A stretch of 64,000 nt of DNA from Cohnella panacarvi Gsoil 349 (GTDB taxonomy: Bacteria > Bacillota > Bacilli > Paenibacillales > Paenibacillaceae): the NCBI RefSeq assembly GCF_000515335.1, contig NZ_KI911563.1, positions 2,062,056 to 2,126,055 of the forward strand. The letters run 5' to 3'. Shown here one piece after another: positions 53,564-63,480 of the stretch; position 1 is the stretch's first letter, and every line of letters starts with the position of its first letter. The position numbers and the translations under genes are program-made. Under the pieces are notes generated by a model. That model was not told where the DNA came from and made no database searches. It saw only the letters and a list, made by a program, of their open reading frames with translations.

Positions 53564-54782
53564 ATGGCTGGAAAAGGATTTTTGAAAGCTGGGCACAAAC
53601 CTTCTCTGATCAGCGCTTTTCTGTACTTCGACGTAAGCTTCATGATTTGGGTACTGCTCGGTCCGCTCGCCGTCGTCATGATGGACGATTTCAACATGAC
53701 CGCATCGCAGAAAGCGAACCTCGTCGCCCTGCCCGTCCTCGGCGGCTCGATCCTCCGGCTCGTCTTAGGCTTCTTGACGGATCGCATCGGACCTAAGAAA
53801 ACAAGCCAGCTCGGCATGCTGCTGACGATGATTCCGCTCACTTACGCTTGGCTGTTCGCGGATAGCCTGCAGGATATGTACTTCGTCGGCTTGATGCTCG
53901 GCATCTCCGGCGCCAGCTTCGCCGCCGCTGGCCAGCCGGTGGTATCCGCCGCAGTACCAAGGACTCGCCATGGGCATCGCCGGGGCGGGCAACAGCGGCA
54001 CCGTCTTCGCGACTCTGTTCGCGAACCGGATCGCGACGCATTACGGAGATTACCACGTCGTGTTCGGCCTCGCCTTGATTCCGATTATTCTCGTCTTCGC
54101 AATCTTCACGATATTCGCGAAAGACAGCCCGAACCAACCCGCTCCCGCTAAAGTCAAAGACTACGCGAAAATGTTCTCGATACGAGACACGTGGCTGTTC
54201 TGCATCATGTATAGCGTTACGTTCGGCGGCTTCGTCGGCATGTCGACTTACTTAACGATCTTCTTCAATACGCAATACGAATTGTCCGCCGTTCGCGCAG
54301 CAGACTTCACGACGCTGTGCGTCATAGCCGGCAGCTTCTTCCGTCCGATCGGCGGCTGGTTAGCGGATCGTCTGGGCGGCATCCGGATGCTGCTCATGCT
54401 TTACACCGGCGTTGCCGTTATGCTCGCGTGCATATCGACGCTTCCCGCTCTCTCCGTCATCACCGCGCTTCTGTTCATCATGATGATGATGCTTGGCATG
54501 GGCAACGGCGCCGTCTTCCAACTCGTCCCGCAGCGCTTCCGCAAAGAGATCGGCATCATTACCGGCATCGTCGGCGCGGCCGGCGGTCTGGGCGGCTACT
54601 TCCTGCCGAAAATTCTCGGCAACATCAAGGATTCGACCGGCAGCTACACGACCGGTTTCCTGATTCTGAGCGGCGTCGCCATCTTCTGCGTCGTCATGCT
54701 GCTGATCGTTCAGCGCGATTGGAAAGCTTCCTGGATCGGTTCCGGCGGGCGCGCGCAGACCGGAGCAGAGGCTTCGGCTTAA
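53564..54782 (+). pseudogene. NarK/NasA-type nitrate/nitrite transporter, frameshifted
   Basis: Two overlapping frames together make a 12-helix MFS nitrate transporter. Frame one starts at 53564 (AAAGGAGAG before the ATG) and holds the first four helices with GGSILRLVLGFLTDRIGPKK, a nitrate-signature region. Frame two carries the rest, including GMGIAGAGNSG and FGGFVGMSTYLTIFF. At about 53925 the sequence FA(VALP)LASRWYPPQYQG expected in the family is short of about eight bases, shifting the frame. The loss is in a GCCGCCGC-rich stretch. Real inactivation or an assembly error are both possible. A terminator follows. Confidence 0.8.
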
Positions 54783-54804
54783 TTATTCGCTCGGTCGATA
54801 CAGA

Positions 54805-54837
54805 ACAACCTCCCCGACCTTCGTTCGGGGAGGTTGT
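54805..54837. terminator. Bidirectional terminator behind the nitrate transporter
   Basis: A 13-bp perfect stem ACAACCTCCCCGA/TCGGGGAGGTTGT around seven bases lies between the convergent transporter and YjdM genes. Confidence 0.88.
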
Positions 54838-54852
54838 TGTCGTTCACGGCGA

Positions 54853-55191
54853 TTACACTTTTTTGACGAATTCGGATTTGAGCTTCATCGCCCCGAAGCC
54901 TTCGATTTTGCAATCGATATCGTGATCGCCCTCGACCAATCGGATGTTCTTGACCTTGGTGCCGATCTTGATGACCGAAGAACTCCCTTTGACTTTCAAA
55001 TCCTTGATGACGGTCACGGTATCTCCGTCGTTAAGCACGTTGCCGTTCGCGTCCTTGACCACCTTAGCGCCTTCCGCTTCGGCTTCCGAGCCGCTTACCC
55101 ATTCATGGCCGCACTCCGGGCAGACGAGCAACCCGCCATTCTCGTACGTGTATATGGAACTACATTCCGGACAATTCGGCAAATCAGCCAT
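54853..55191 (-). CDS. YjdM/PhnA-like zinc-ribbon protein
   Basis: The protein of about 112 residues has an N-terminal zinc ribbon ([22 protein letters not shown]) and a compact beta domain with [17 protein letters not shown] and [18 protein letters not shown]. This matches the YjdM family (formerly called alkylphosphonate utilisation PhnA); the actual role is not established. The ATG at 55191 follows GGAGAGGTG. Confidence 0.85.
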   Translation of the reverse strand: MADLPNCPECSSIYTYENGGLLVCPECGHEWVSGSEAEAEGAKVVKDANGNVLNDGDTVTVIKDLKVKGSSSVIKIGTKVKNIRLVEGDHDIDCKIEGFGAMKLKSEFVKKV

Positions 55192-55363
55192 CTCTGCACC
55201 TCTCCAATCTATTGACATAACTAGCTTTCAGCCTATCACAGTCTTAGGACATGGACAACCGGAGCATTCATTCGGCCCGTAGATATTCTCGCCGCGCTCA
55301 CCGCCCGTTCTTCCGCCGCATACGCTAGATTGACACCCGCCTAGGAGAAAAGGAGAGGTTCCG

Positions 55364-55972
55364 ATGAACGGCCAAACTTTAATGCTGCCGATCGAAATCC
55401 ACGCAATGCAGGAGGATCACGTCAAAGTATCGATCCCCTACGTCGCCGGAGGCACGACGCCGGAAGCCGCGGACACCATGAACAAAGCGATCGAATCGGC
55501 CGCCCGCGAATTGATGAAGGATCAAGGATACCCGAGCGAGAACATCCAAGAGATGATAGGAACGTTCGAGATCAAGACGAACGAGCGCGGCGTTCTCAGC
55601 TTGTCGCTGCTTAACTACGCCTATACCGGGGGCGCTCACGGCAATACGCTGCAACGCTCGCTCACCTTCGACGCGGACACGGGCCGCAGCTATACGTTGT
55701 CCGAGCTGTTTAAGCCGGGCAGCAATTACGAGAAGACGCTGAACAAGCTGATCCAGGCGCAGATCAAACGTAGGAAGCTGCCGCTGCTCGTCGAATACCC
55801 CGGCATTACGCCCGACCAAGACTACTATATCGCCGATAAATCGCTCGTCATCTATTTTCAGTTATACGAGATTGTGCCATACGCTTGGGGCTTCCCGTAC
55901 TTCCCGATCTCGGTGTTCACGATCCAAGATATTATCGACGAGAACGGCCCCCTCGGCGAGCTGATGTATTGA
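55364..55972 (+). CDS. DUF4163/DUF3298 (RsiV C-terminal-like) protein
   Basis: The 202-residue protein has the pattern of the DUF4163-DUF3298 pair: a beta-rich N-terminal half, LNYAYTGGAHGNT, a TLSELFKPGSNYEKTLNKLI helix and YFQLYEIVPYAWGFPYFPIS near the end. The same fold is the lysozyme-sensing part of anti-sigma factor RsiV. Here there is no signal peptide or membrane helix, so it would be cytosolic unless exported in another way. RBS AAGGAGAGG. Confidence 0.7.
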   Translation: MNGQTLMLPIEIHAMQEDHVKVSIPYVAGGTTPEAADTMNKAIESAARELMKDQGYPSENIQEMIGTFEIKTNERGVLSLSLLNYAYTGGAHGNTLQRSLTFDADTGRSYTLSELFKPGSNYEKTLNKLIQAQIKRRKLPLLVEYPGITPDQDYYIADKSLVIYFQLYEIVPYAWGFPYFPISVFTIQDIIDENGPLGELMY

Positions 55973-56046
55973 TGAAGGCGTGCGGCGCGTACAACAAATA
56001 ACGGCAGCGCTAGTTAAGCGCATGCCGTTATCGTTACAAACATAAG

Positions 56047-56676
56047 TTAGTTGCCCGCGCACCAGACGACGGATTGTTCGAGCAGCTTAAGCACGCTCTC
56101 GTTAAGCAGCCCCTCCGGCCGATGAGCCGGCGTGAAGCAAGCGACGCGCCCCGCTCCGTGAGCGTGTTTCCATCCGGCGATCGACTCGCCGTCGATGGAT
56201 GAAGAACGCAAGAACACTTCCGTCCGCTCCGTGTCGCACTCGACGAAATAATGCTCGTCGACAATCTCGAAGCTGCCGCCAACCCCGGTATACGTTACGG
56301 GCTGATGCTCGCTCGGATGCATCAGGAAATGTCCTCTTAGCATCTTCACGTATTCGCCTTGCGGGTCGTAAGAAGCGAGCCCGGAATGCCAGGCAAGCCA
56401 TCCGCCCCCCGCCTCGACGTAACGCACGATCTCCGCGGCCGCCTCCGGCGTCATCCACTTCGCGTTCTCGTCCCGCTCCGGAGCAAGCCGGTCCTCGGCG
56501 AACAAGATCACCGCATCCGGACGTTCGGCCAACGCTTCGACAAGCTGTTCTCTGCCGACGAACCGGATGTTCACTTCGCCCGCGTCCGCCTTCGACCTCA
56601 AGGCCGCCAGCAAAGAAGCATTGCTATCGGCTTCGCGATGATAATAATCGCCTACGATCGCTACGATCTGCTTCAT
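56047..56676 (-). CDS. ThuA-like domain protein
   Basis: The 209-residue protein has a class-I glutamine-amidotransferase-like fold of the ThuA type: IVAIVGDYYHREADSN, VRYVEAGGGWLAWHSGLASY and GWKHAHGAGRVACFTPAHRPEGLLN. ThuA proteins occur in sugar utilisation operons, and their activity is undefined. It is the last gene of a LacI-VOC-SDR-ThuA run on the minus strand, 29 bp after the SDR gene. Confidence 0.75.
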   Translation of the reverse strand: MKQIVAIVGDYYHREADSNASLLAALRSKADAGEVNIRFVGREQLVEALAERPDAVILFAEDRLAPERDENAKWMTPEAAAEIVRYVEAGGGWLAWHSGLASYDPQGEYVKMLRGHFLMHPSEHQPVTYTGVGGSFEIVDEHYFVECDTERTEVFLRSSSIDGESIAGWKHAHGAGRVACFTPAHRPEGLLNESVLKLLEQSVVWCAGN

Positions 56677-56705
56677 TCTTCACAAACCTGCTTTCGCCAT
56701 ATAAT

Positions 56706-57404
56706 TTAGAGCGGCATGGAACGTCCCGTGTAATCGACGAAGACGAGCTCGTCCGCGATCTTCGTCGTGCCGTCGGCAATATCCAAGATGCCTTGGGCGC
56801 TCTCCCCAGCGGACAACGGCGCGTTATTGCCGCCCATATCGGTCCTGATCCAACCGGGGTGGATCGCGAAGACGCGAATGCCGCGCTTCCATAACAGATG
56901 CTTCAATTGGATGGAGAACATGTTCAGCGTAGCCTTGGACATCGCATACGGGAAATCTCCGCCGTAAGCCATCGCCATGCTGCCGGCTTCGGACGAAATA
57001 TTAAGCAGCCTAGCGCCCTCGTTATCGGCCAATAGCGGCGATAGGTGTTTCGCGACGATCATCGGTCCGTATACGTTGACGTCGAACGATAACCGTACCG
57101 AGTGCATGGGCAGCGTCTCGATCGAATGGTCCCTGGCAAGCAGAATGCCCGCATTATTAATGATGCAGTGCAGCTTGACGTTGTCCTTGGCAAGCTTGGA
57201 CGCCAGCCGCATCGCTTCCTCTTCGTGAGTGACGTTCAGCCGTTCGATGTGCAGCCGTTCATGCTCGGCGGCCAGCTTCAATAGCCCTCCCGTCGCGTCC
57301 GCCGTTTCTCTTATGCAAGCAATGACCGAATGACCGCGCTCCAGGGCCGCTTTCGTCAGCTCCAATCCTAATCCTCTTCCGGCGCCGGTAATCAGATAGT
57401 TCAT
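56706..57404 (-). CDS. Short-chain dehydrogenase/reductase
   Basis: The 232-residue protein has TGAGRGLG (NAD(P) binding), NNAGILLA, a Ser in ISSEAGS and the YAMSK catalytic pair, then HPGWIRTDMGG. It should oxidise or reduce an alcohol/carbonyl substrate; given the LacI regulator and ThuA partner, a sugar derivative is plausible. RBS GGAGGGAGC before the ATG at 57404. Confidence 0.88.
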   Translation of the reverse strand: MNYLITGAGRGLGLELTKAALERGHSVIACIRETADATGGLLKLAAEHERLHIERLNVTHEEEAMRLASKLAKDNVKLHCIINNAGILLARDHSIETLPMHSVRLSFDVNVYGPMIVAKHLSPLLADNEGARLLNISSEAGSMAMAYGGDFPYAMSKATLNMFSIQLKHLLWKRGIRVFAIHPGWIRTDMGGNNAPLSAGESAQGILDIADGTTKIADELVFVDYTGRSMPL

Positions 57405-57426
57405 GCGCGCTCCCTCCGTCCGTTCG

Positions 57427-57879
57427 TTAGTCGTTTTCCAATAATTCGATCAGCACCTTCAACTCTTGGAACGAGTCCAAATAAGCATAACGGCCGCCCG
57501 TGTACTCGCCTTTCTGCAATAGCGGCATCCCTCCGGCTTCCATGACCGCGATCTTCTCTTTCATGCCCTTAATGCCGAACGCGATATGATGAAACCCTTC
57601 GCCGTTCTTATCCAGCGATTCGCGCCATGTGCTTGGCTCATGATCCGGTTCGATCAATTCCAACTGCAAGGAACCCATATCGAAAAACGCGAGTTTGGCG
57701 CGCGCCTCGGAGCGGCTTCCGCGATACTCCGTCCGAGCGACGTCTGCGACGTCCGTCCAGAACCATTGCGGCTTCTCCATTCCGAAGAAGTCCGCGTACG
57801 CTTGCGATGTCTTCTCGATGTCGTGCACGAGCAATCCGATCTGAGTAATGACGTTATTCCCCAATGCGCCTTTGTCCAT
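57427..57879 (-). CDS. VOC-family (glyoxalase/epimerase-like) protein
   Basis: The 150-residue protein has two beta-alpha-beta-beta-beta halves: ITQIGLLVHDIEKTSQAYADFFG with the first metal-site His region, LQLELIEPDHEPS, and GFHHIAFGIKGMKEKIAVMEAGG with EFKVLIELLE-like end (here ELKVLIELLE). Methylmalonyl-CoA epimerase or sugar-related VOC enzymes are the nearest types. AGAGGAGAAT, overlapping the LacI stop, precedes the ATG, indicating coupling. Confidence 0.8.
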   Translation of the reverse strand: MDKGALGNNVITQIGLLVHDIEKTSQAYADFFGMEKPQWFWTDVADVARTEYRGSRSEARAKLAFFDMGSLQLELIEPDHEPSTWRESLDKNGEGFHHIAFGIKGMKEKIAVMEAGGMPLLQKGEYTGGRYAYLDSFQELKVLIELLEND

Positions 57880-57892
57880 ATTCGATTCTCCT

Positions 57893-58939
57893 CTACGTTA
57901 GGTTCCTGCAGGAATCCCTTGCAATCAAATGCACTTCTGCCGTAACCTTCTCGGCGCCGACCTTTTTCTTCTCGATGTGCTTGACGAGCGAAGTCGTCAA
58001 TTGCTCCAGCATACCGGCGAAGTCGACTCTCAGCGTCGTTAGCGCGGGCTGGAATCTGGCGCTTAACGCATGATCGTCAAGCCCGACGATCGAGATGTCG
58101 CGCGGGACGTCCAGTCCGTGTTCGCGCAGCGCCCGGACCGCTCCGAACGCGACGCTGTCGTTCGCCATGACGATCGCCGTCGGCAACCGTTTGCCGCTCG
58201 CCAGGAACCCTTTCATGGCTTCATACCCGATTTCTTCGTGAAAACCGCCGGGAAGAATCCAGTCCTCGTTAACGCCGAGACCGCATTCCGACATCGCTTT
58301 ACGGAAACCTTCCAGTTTCGCGATCCCGGAGTAACGTTTCAAGTCGCCCCCGATATGCCCGATCTCCCGATGGTTCAGCGCCGCCAAGTGCGAGACGGCT
58401 TGTTTCATCGCCCATTCGTTATTGAGGTCCCCTACCATCCGGTTAGGCTGTTCCTCGCGTCCCTCGAACGACTGATCTACGCTAGCGACCCAGAAGCCCT
58501 CGGAGACGAGCTCTTCGATGAAAGGCTCGTCGTCGGCCGCTCCGAAGAACAATCCGCCGTCGATCCGCCGCTGATAGAAAATATCTTTCACTCCCCGGAT
58601 GCTATCCGAGTCGCAACGGCCGCGAATGATGTGCGTCAACACGTAGTAGCCATGGGAAGAAGCGCTTTCTATCACGCTGGCGAGCAGCATGTTCGAGATA
58701 AAGTCGCCGGCCACGTGACCCTTCTCGATCATAAACATGCCGATCGTCCTCGTTTTCTTGCCGGCGAGCACCTGCGCCGACAAGTTAGGAACGTATCGAT
58801 GCTGGTCGATGATCTCCATGACTTTCTTCCGCGTCTCCGGAGGGACGTTGGCGTAGTTATTAATAACCCGGCTGACGGTGCTGCGCGACACTCCTGCGAT
58901 CTTAGCGATTTCCGTTGCGTTAATGCCGATGTTACCCAT
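57893..58939 (-). CDS. LacI-family transcriptional regulator (VOC-SDR-ThuA operon)
   Basis: The 348-residue regulator has an HTH ATEIAKIAGVSRSTVSRVINN, a hinge with NLSAQVLAGKKTRTIGMFM, and an effector domain with VGLDDHALSARFQPALTTLRVD. It heads an operon with three enzyme genes and is 13 bp from the VOC gene. A dyad ATAAAC-4-GTTTAT directly upstream suggests autoregulation. RBS GAAGGTG. The effector is unknown. Confidence 0.9.
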   Translation of the reverse strand: MGNIGINATEIAKIAGVSRSTVSRVINNYANVPPETRKKVMEIIDQHRYVPNLSAQVLAGKKTRTIGMFMIEKGHVAGDFISNMLLASVIESASSHGYYVLTHIIRGRCDSDSIRGVKDIFYQRRIDGGLFFGAADDEPFIEELVSEGFWVASVDQSFEGREEQPNRMVGDLNNEWAMKQAVSHLAALNHREIGHIGGDLKRYSGIAKLEGFRKAMSECGLGVNEDWILPGGFHEEIGYEAMKGFLASGKRLPTAIVMANDSVAFGAVRALREHGLDVPRDISIVGLDDHALSARFQPALTTLRVDFAGMLEQLTTSLVKHIEKKKVGAEKVTAEVHLIARDSCRNLT

Positions 58940-58952
58940 CTATTCACCTTCT

Positions 58953-58968
58953 ATAAACACGCGTTTAT
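58953..58968. promoter_or_regulatory. Candidate LacI operator
   Basis: ATAAAC and GTTTAT arms around ACGC, similar to the general LacI/GalR pattern with a central CG, lie 14 bp before the regulator's start. Confidence 0.5.
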
Positions 58969-59048
58969 TCACACGATTATGGTAACCGATATTATCTCTC
59001 CGGTCAAACGAATAACGACCGCCCCCGGAAGGACGGTCGCATCGCATG

Positions 59049-59717
59049 TTATTGAAACTTATTCGGGAACTGCTTTACGATCCCTGTAGACAACGTATTG
59101 GCATACTTGATCAGGTGATCTTCGCCTTTATCGAATGCGGCGATGTCCGCTTCCCAATCCTTGGCGAATCTGGCTTTCGCTTGCGCCGCCACGAACTCCA
59201 GATGACGCTCCCATATCGCCTTCAAATCCTGATAGGTCCAGTTCGGATTGATCCCGCTCAAGTAGCGGGCGATGTCGTCGGCGTTCTTGTACCAGTCCTT
59301 ATTGATTTTCTCGGCATCGGCTTGGTTGCCGCTCTTCAGCGCGTCTATTAGTTTGCCCGCGAGAACGATATGTTCCGTGAGCAAGCTTGCATACTTGTTG
59401 CCGACGTCTTCTCCGTAGTAAGGCTTGATCGCATTACCGATATCCTGTTGGTTGCGAAGCAATCTTGCCAGCACTTTATCTTTATCTTCCATGCCGGCAA
59501 TCGCGCTCACTATGTACTTATGCGTCCAATTCCCATGGTCGATCCATAGCCGCTGCATGTCGCATTTAAACTTCGCCATCGGCAACGTTAAACCCGGTCT
59601 CGTCTTTTTCGCCAATTGCCATTCGTCTTGCGCCGCTTGTGCCGCCGTTGCCAGAGGCGCCGCGCAGAGCGCGATGCTCATCCCCAGCAGCAACGTTCTC
59701 CATAACTTGATTCTCAT
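59049..59717 (-). CDS. Secreted helical protein of unknown function
   Basis: The product of about 222 residues has a signal peptide (LWRTLLLGMSIALCAAPLATAAQA) and an all-helical mature part. Visible stretches are KFKCDMQRLWIDHGNWTHKYIVSAIAG, YYGEDVGNKYASLLTEHIVLAGKLIDALK and an acidic/aromatic tail. The helix pattern recalls a four-helix bundle. I do not recognise the family. The ATG at 59717 is chosen because AAGGAG lies eight bases upstream. The sensor kinase gene lies upstream on the same strand. Confidence 0.65.
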   Translation of the reverse strand: MRIKLWRTLLLGMSIALCAAPLATAAQAAQDEWQLAKKTRPGLTLPMAKFKCDMQRLWIDHGNWTHKYIVSAIAGMEDKDKVLARLLRNQQDIGNAIKPYYGEDVGNKYASLLTEHIVLAGKLIDALKSGNQADAEKINKDWYKNADDIARYLSGINPNWTYQDLKAIWERHLEFVAAQAKARFAKDWEADIAAFDKGEDHLIKYANTLSTGIVKQFPNKFQ

Positions 59718-59794
59718 TCGATCGACTCCTTCGGAATTTCTGGTTGGAATGTCCCGTACTATCATGGACAATTCTTCGCCTTTCATTCATCAGG

Positions 59795-61837
59795 TTAACC
59801 GACCCGAAGCTCTTCGGCAGGACCTTCGACAGGCAACCTCACGCTGGCGACCGTACCTTGATTCGGCAGGCTCGTAAAGGTCAGCGCTCCCCCGTGAGCT
59901 TGAATGATCTTAAAGCACACGGTCAATCCGAGCCCGGTGCCGCTTTGTTTGGTCGTATAGAAGGGTTCTCCCAGTCTCTTGATGACTTCCTGCGGAATTC
60001 CGCCCCCTTGATCCTCCACTTCGATGACGACGTATCCCGAACGGTCATGCCATGCCCGTATGTGCAGGTTGCCGCCGTCCGGCATCGCTTCGATCCCGTT
60101 CTTCATCAGATTGATCAGAACCTGTTTGATCTGATTGATGTCGCACCGCACGTCGGGAAGATTCTCGCTCCGATCGACATGTATGCTCACGTTCGTAATA
60201 ATCGCCTGAGACTCCATGATCGGGATAATATCCCCAAGCATCCTGTACATGCAGGACGGAACGATCGCCTTCCATTGGTTCGGCTTGGACAGAAGCACGA
60301 ACTCTCCGACGATGTAGTTAATCCGTTCCAGTTCGACGAGCATCATCTCGTAATAATTGCGATTGCGGTCGGCGTCCTTGTACAGCAACTGCGTAAAGCC
60401 TTTGAGAGCGGTCAGGGGATTGCGAATTTCGTGCGCGACGCCTGCCGCCAGCTGGCCGACGACCGAAAGCTTCTCCGAGCGAATCAACAGCTGCTCCGAC
60501 ATTTTGTTCTCGGTCACGTCCAGAATCGTCCCGGATATGGCCGACTTGCCTTTGTAGTAAGCGGAATACGCCTGCAACTCCAAGAAGATTTCGGTGCCGT
60601 CCTCTTTGCAAGCCGTGACGCGCAGCCGGGCGGAGTAACCGCGCTCGTTCAACGTCGGGAATTCCCGCTTCAGACGCTCGCGATCTGCGGGAATAATAAA
60701 GTCGGCCAGCGGCCTGCCTAGCATCTCTCCGGCATCGGTGCCGAATATGAGCACGGCATGGCGGTTTACGTAAACCAACTCGCCTTTTTGCTCGACGAAT
60801 ACCCCGATAAGCGAATTTTCCACGAAGTTGCGATAGTTCACCCCCGTCTGTTTCAAGGCGATATCGACGGTTTCCAACTCCCATATTCCAACCGACAGCC
60901 GGACGGCCAGCAACACGATCGTAAGAATGGCGCCGACGCTGACCGGCGTGAACTTGCCTAGCGTGCACACGATCGCGATCAGAGCGATGCTGGCCAATAC
61001 GATGGTGCCGTACCGTCGCACCAAGTGCGAAGCCCGCGAGGTAGGAGCAACCCGAATCTCGTTGAAATTCCTTCCGATAACCAATAGCGGCGTGATCCCG
61101 ATCAGAATCGAGCCCATGAACCAACTCATGTCCGAGATCCAAGACCATTCCCCGTTATCGGAGAGAGGCGCAAAATATAAAATCGTCGTATTGCCGATTT
61201 GTCTTAAAATAAACCCGGCTATAAACGTCAGGCTAGCGGCCATGCTAGGCGAGCGTCTGCCATTGTTCATGCTTAAGTAGATCAACAGGAGCACGATAAC
61301 CGCGTTAAACGAGGCGTTCAACTTGCTTATCCAGAGGAAGTAGTCCGAAAGCTCGTTTTCCAATACGTCCGGAATAAATTGGATTTCCCAATATAAGGTA
61401 GATGCAACCATTGAAAAAAGCAGCATGTCGAGTACGAAGATGAGCTTGGAGCGCTTGGTGCGAAACGGGTCCAAATATTGATGATAGAGTGCGGCAACGT
61501 AAAAAAAATGCTGCCCTACCCAGATCCATTCGGGGATACCCATGAAATTGGGCTCGGTGTTACGACTATAAGTTCCGCACGTCCAGATGGCTAACGCTAG
61601 CGTGTTTACAACAAAACCGAGCCCATAGAACTTTAAAAATTTGGCTTCCTTATCGGAGGAATAGTACGCATACATAATGACCACGGCCGAGAACAGCGAC
61701 GCCGCGGTTTGCAATACATTGTTTACCATTAAGCCTTCGAAGCCTTCTTTACGCCAAACGCCCGGCCATAGGAAATAGGCCGCGACCATGGCGAGTCCGA
61801 TCAGGAAAGGGATTAGAAAGGGTTTTCTAATCGTCAA
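59795..61837 (-). CDS. Membrane PAS sensor histidine kinase (sporulation-kinase type)
   Basis: The 680-residue protein has about nine membrane helices (about 8-320), then a PAS domain (about 335-450; NYRNFVENSLIGVFVEQKGELVYVN). The HisKA box is AAGVAHEIRNPLTALKGFTQLL, and an intact HATPase shows NLMKNGIEAMPDGG, DQGGGIPQEV and GTGLGLTVCF. The kinase half closely parallels the enzyme at 31321-33078. It is an orphan without a regulator, as for kinases that feed Spo0F. The 5' region at 61838-62017 is AT-rich. Confidence 0.88.
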   Translation of the reverse strand: MTIRKPFLIPFLIGLAMVAAYFLWPGVWRKEGFEGLMVNNVLQTAASLFSAVVIMYAYYSSDKEAKFLKFYGLGFVVNTLALAIWTCGTYSRNTEPNFMGIPEWIWVGQHFFYVAALYHQYLDPFRTKRSKLIFVLDMLLFSMVASTLYWEIQFIPDVLENELSDYFLWISKLNASFNAVIVLLLIYLSMNNGRRSPSMAASLTFIAGFILRQIGNTTILYFAPLSDNGEWSWISDMSWFMGSILIGITPLLVIGRNFNEIRVAPTSRASHLVRRYGTIVLASIALIAIVCTLGKFTPVSVGAILTIVLLAVRLSVGIWELETVDIALKQTGVNYRNFVENSLIGVFVEQKGELVYVNRHAVLIFGTDAGEMLGRPLADFIIPADRERLKREFPTLNERGYSARLRVTACKEDGTEIFLELQAYSAYYKGKSAISGTILDVTENKMSEQLLIRSEKLSVVGQLAAGVAHEIRNPLTALKGFTQLLYKDADRNRNYYEMMLVELERINYIVGEFVLLSKPNQWKAIVPSCMYRMLGDIIPIMESQAIITNVSIHVDRSENLPDVRCDINQIKQVLINLMKNGIEAMPDGGNLHIRAWHDRSGYVVIEVEDQGGGIPQEVIKRLGEPFYTTKQSGTGLGLTVCFKIIQAHGGALTFTSLPNQGTVASVRLPVEGPAEELRVG

Positions 61838-62017
61838 ATTCTCACGCCTCCGCTCAACTATTAAATGAGAATAATTACCTTATTTTATAAACATTCCATT
61901 TCAAACTCACATTTCCTTCATGTGATTAATTAATAATTACTCATCTCATTTCGGCAGACGTCATTCCATTGCTGTTATAATGACGAATGATGAATTCATT
62001 CACGCGGGAGGATCGAC

Positions 62018-62899
62018 ATGCGCGACCAAGCGAACTATGCCATAAACACTTTCGTCGACGGTTATCCGCTTTACGAACTGACCGACGCCGCGACGCGATC
62101 CCGAGTCGTCTTCTGCCCCGAACGCGGCGCGATCGTGACCCATTGCCGGTTGCAAGACCAGGAACTCCTTTATCTTGACCGAGAGACGTTCTTGAATCCG
62201 CAGGCGAATATACGCGGCGGAATTCCGATTCTGTACCCGATCTGCGGACAACTGGCGGGCGGGCAATACGAATGGAACGGCGCCGTCTATGCCATGAGGA
62301 ATCACGGCGTCGCCCGCATAAAGCCTTGGCAGGTCATCGAGACGGGTACGGACGACGGCGCATACGCCACGTTCTCTCTCCGCAGCGACGAAGAGACTTT
62401 GGCGTCCTATCCGTTCGCGTTCGAACTTCGCTTTACGTACCGCCTTAAGGACGGAAAGTTTACGATCGAACAGCTCTATTCGAACGGCTCGGACGAGCCG
62501 ATGCCGATGGTTGCGGGGTTCCACCCGTACTTCGCCGCGGACGGCAAACATCTCGCCTACGAGACGGACGCTGCGACGATACTGGACTATAACGACAATA
62601 ACGAAAAACCGTTTCATGGCGCACTCGATTTGCAAGGCCGCGTCGAGTCCGTCGCTTTGCTCGATGCGCGTAAACCGGAGGTCGGTTTTCCTCTCAACGG
62701 TAAAGGCGGATTCGTGCGAATGACCTACAGCGAGGAGTTCCGATACGTCGTCTTATGGTCCATCGAGGACAAGCCGTTCGTCTGCGTGGAGCCTTGGACA
62801 GCGCTGAACGAAGCGCTGAATCATAAGAAGGACTTGCTTCTCGTTAACCCCGGGCAGCCTCTTCGCCTCCAGTTAACGATCTCGTACGAGCAACGCTAA
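62018..62899 (+). CDS. Aldose 1-epimerase family protein
   Basis: The 293-residue protein has the galactose-mutarotase fold motifs: IRGGIPILYPICGQL, RNHGVARIKPW (His), MVAGFHPYF (His) and VCVEPWT (catalytic Glu). It interconverts sugar anomers or binds a sugar phosphate (YeaD/LacX-like branches). GGGAGGATC precedes the ATG; TATAAT lies at 61976-61981. It is a single gene closed by a terminator. Confidence 0.87.
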   Translation: MRDQANYAINTFVDGYPLYELTDAATRSRVVFCPERGAIVTHCRLQDQELLYLDRETFLNPQANIRGGIPILYPICGQLAGGQYEWNGAVYAMRNHGVARIKPWQVIETGTDDGAYATFSLRSDEETLASYPFAFELRFTYRLKDGKFTIEQLYSNGSDEPMPMVAGFHPYFAADGKHLAYETDAATILDYNDNNEKPFHGALDLQGRVESVALLDARKPEVGFPLNGKGGFVRMTYSEEFRYVVLWSIEDKPFVCVEPWTALNEALNHKKDLLLVNPGQPLRLQLTISYEQR

Positions 62900-62905
62900 C
62901 ACAAC

Positions 62906-62956
62906 AAAACCCTCGGTCAGCCCCGTGCCTTTATAGCACCGTAAACCGAGGGTTTT
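62906..62956 (+). terminator. Terminator of the aldose epimerase gene
   Basis: A 12-bp stem AAAACCCTCGGT/ACCGAGGGTTTT encloses 27 bases. Confidence 0.85.
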
Positions 62957-63031
62957 CTATTGGCGGTCTAATCCGTAAGCTGAAGCTTATTGTATAATAC
63001 TATACACGCATTCTTGAATTTGGCAATCTAA

Positions 63032-63466
63032 TCAGAACACCGCCGTTCTCTTCTCGGTGTTGTTGTACGAAGAGGCGGAATAGCGGGAGAGCGCGAAGCC
63101 TGCAACGACGTAGATCGCCGCTCTGACATAATGCGCAAGCCCGAGCGATTCGAAGGGAAACAGCGTTACGAAAGCGTACGCCCACATCGCGTAAGGAAGA
63201 AGTCTAATGTCCCGGGAAATGAGCGTCAACCAAAAACCGGCGAAGAAAGAGTAATACGCCAGCAGATCGAGCGGAAAATCGTAAAACAGGTTGTGCAGCG
63301 TATCATAGCTTGACGGAGAGACGAGCTCATACAACAACTTTCTCGCGAAAAGCACGCATACGCCGCCGAACAGCAAGTGCAGGTGGATCGGCATCAACGT
63401 TTTTACGAAAGGCACCTGAACCAACCATGCTCTCAATTCTCGGATCAAAGCCGCAAATTGCCGCAT
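63032..63466 (-). CDS. Small integral membrane protein
   Basis: The 144-residue protein has about four hydrophobic helices with PIHLHLLFGGVCVLFARKLLYEL, DLLAYYSFFAGFWLTLI, LPYAMWAYAFVTLFPF and AAIYVVAGFALSRY. I cannot name the family. GAGGAGGC precedes the ATG. Just upstream lies a single diverged copy of the 42-bp unit from the fadD array. Confidence 0.65.
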   Translation of the reverse strand: MRQFAALIRELRAWLVQVPFVKTLMPIHLHLLFGGVCVLFARKLLYELVSPSSYDTLHNLFYDFPLDLLAYYSFFAGFWLTLISRDIRLLPYAMWAYAFVTLFPFESLGLAHYVRAAIYVVAGFALSRYSASSYNNTEKRTAVF

Positions 63467-63480
63467 GCGAACGCCTCCTC

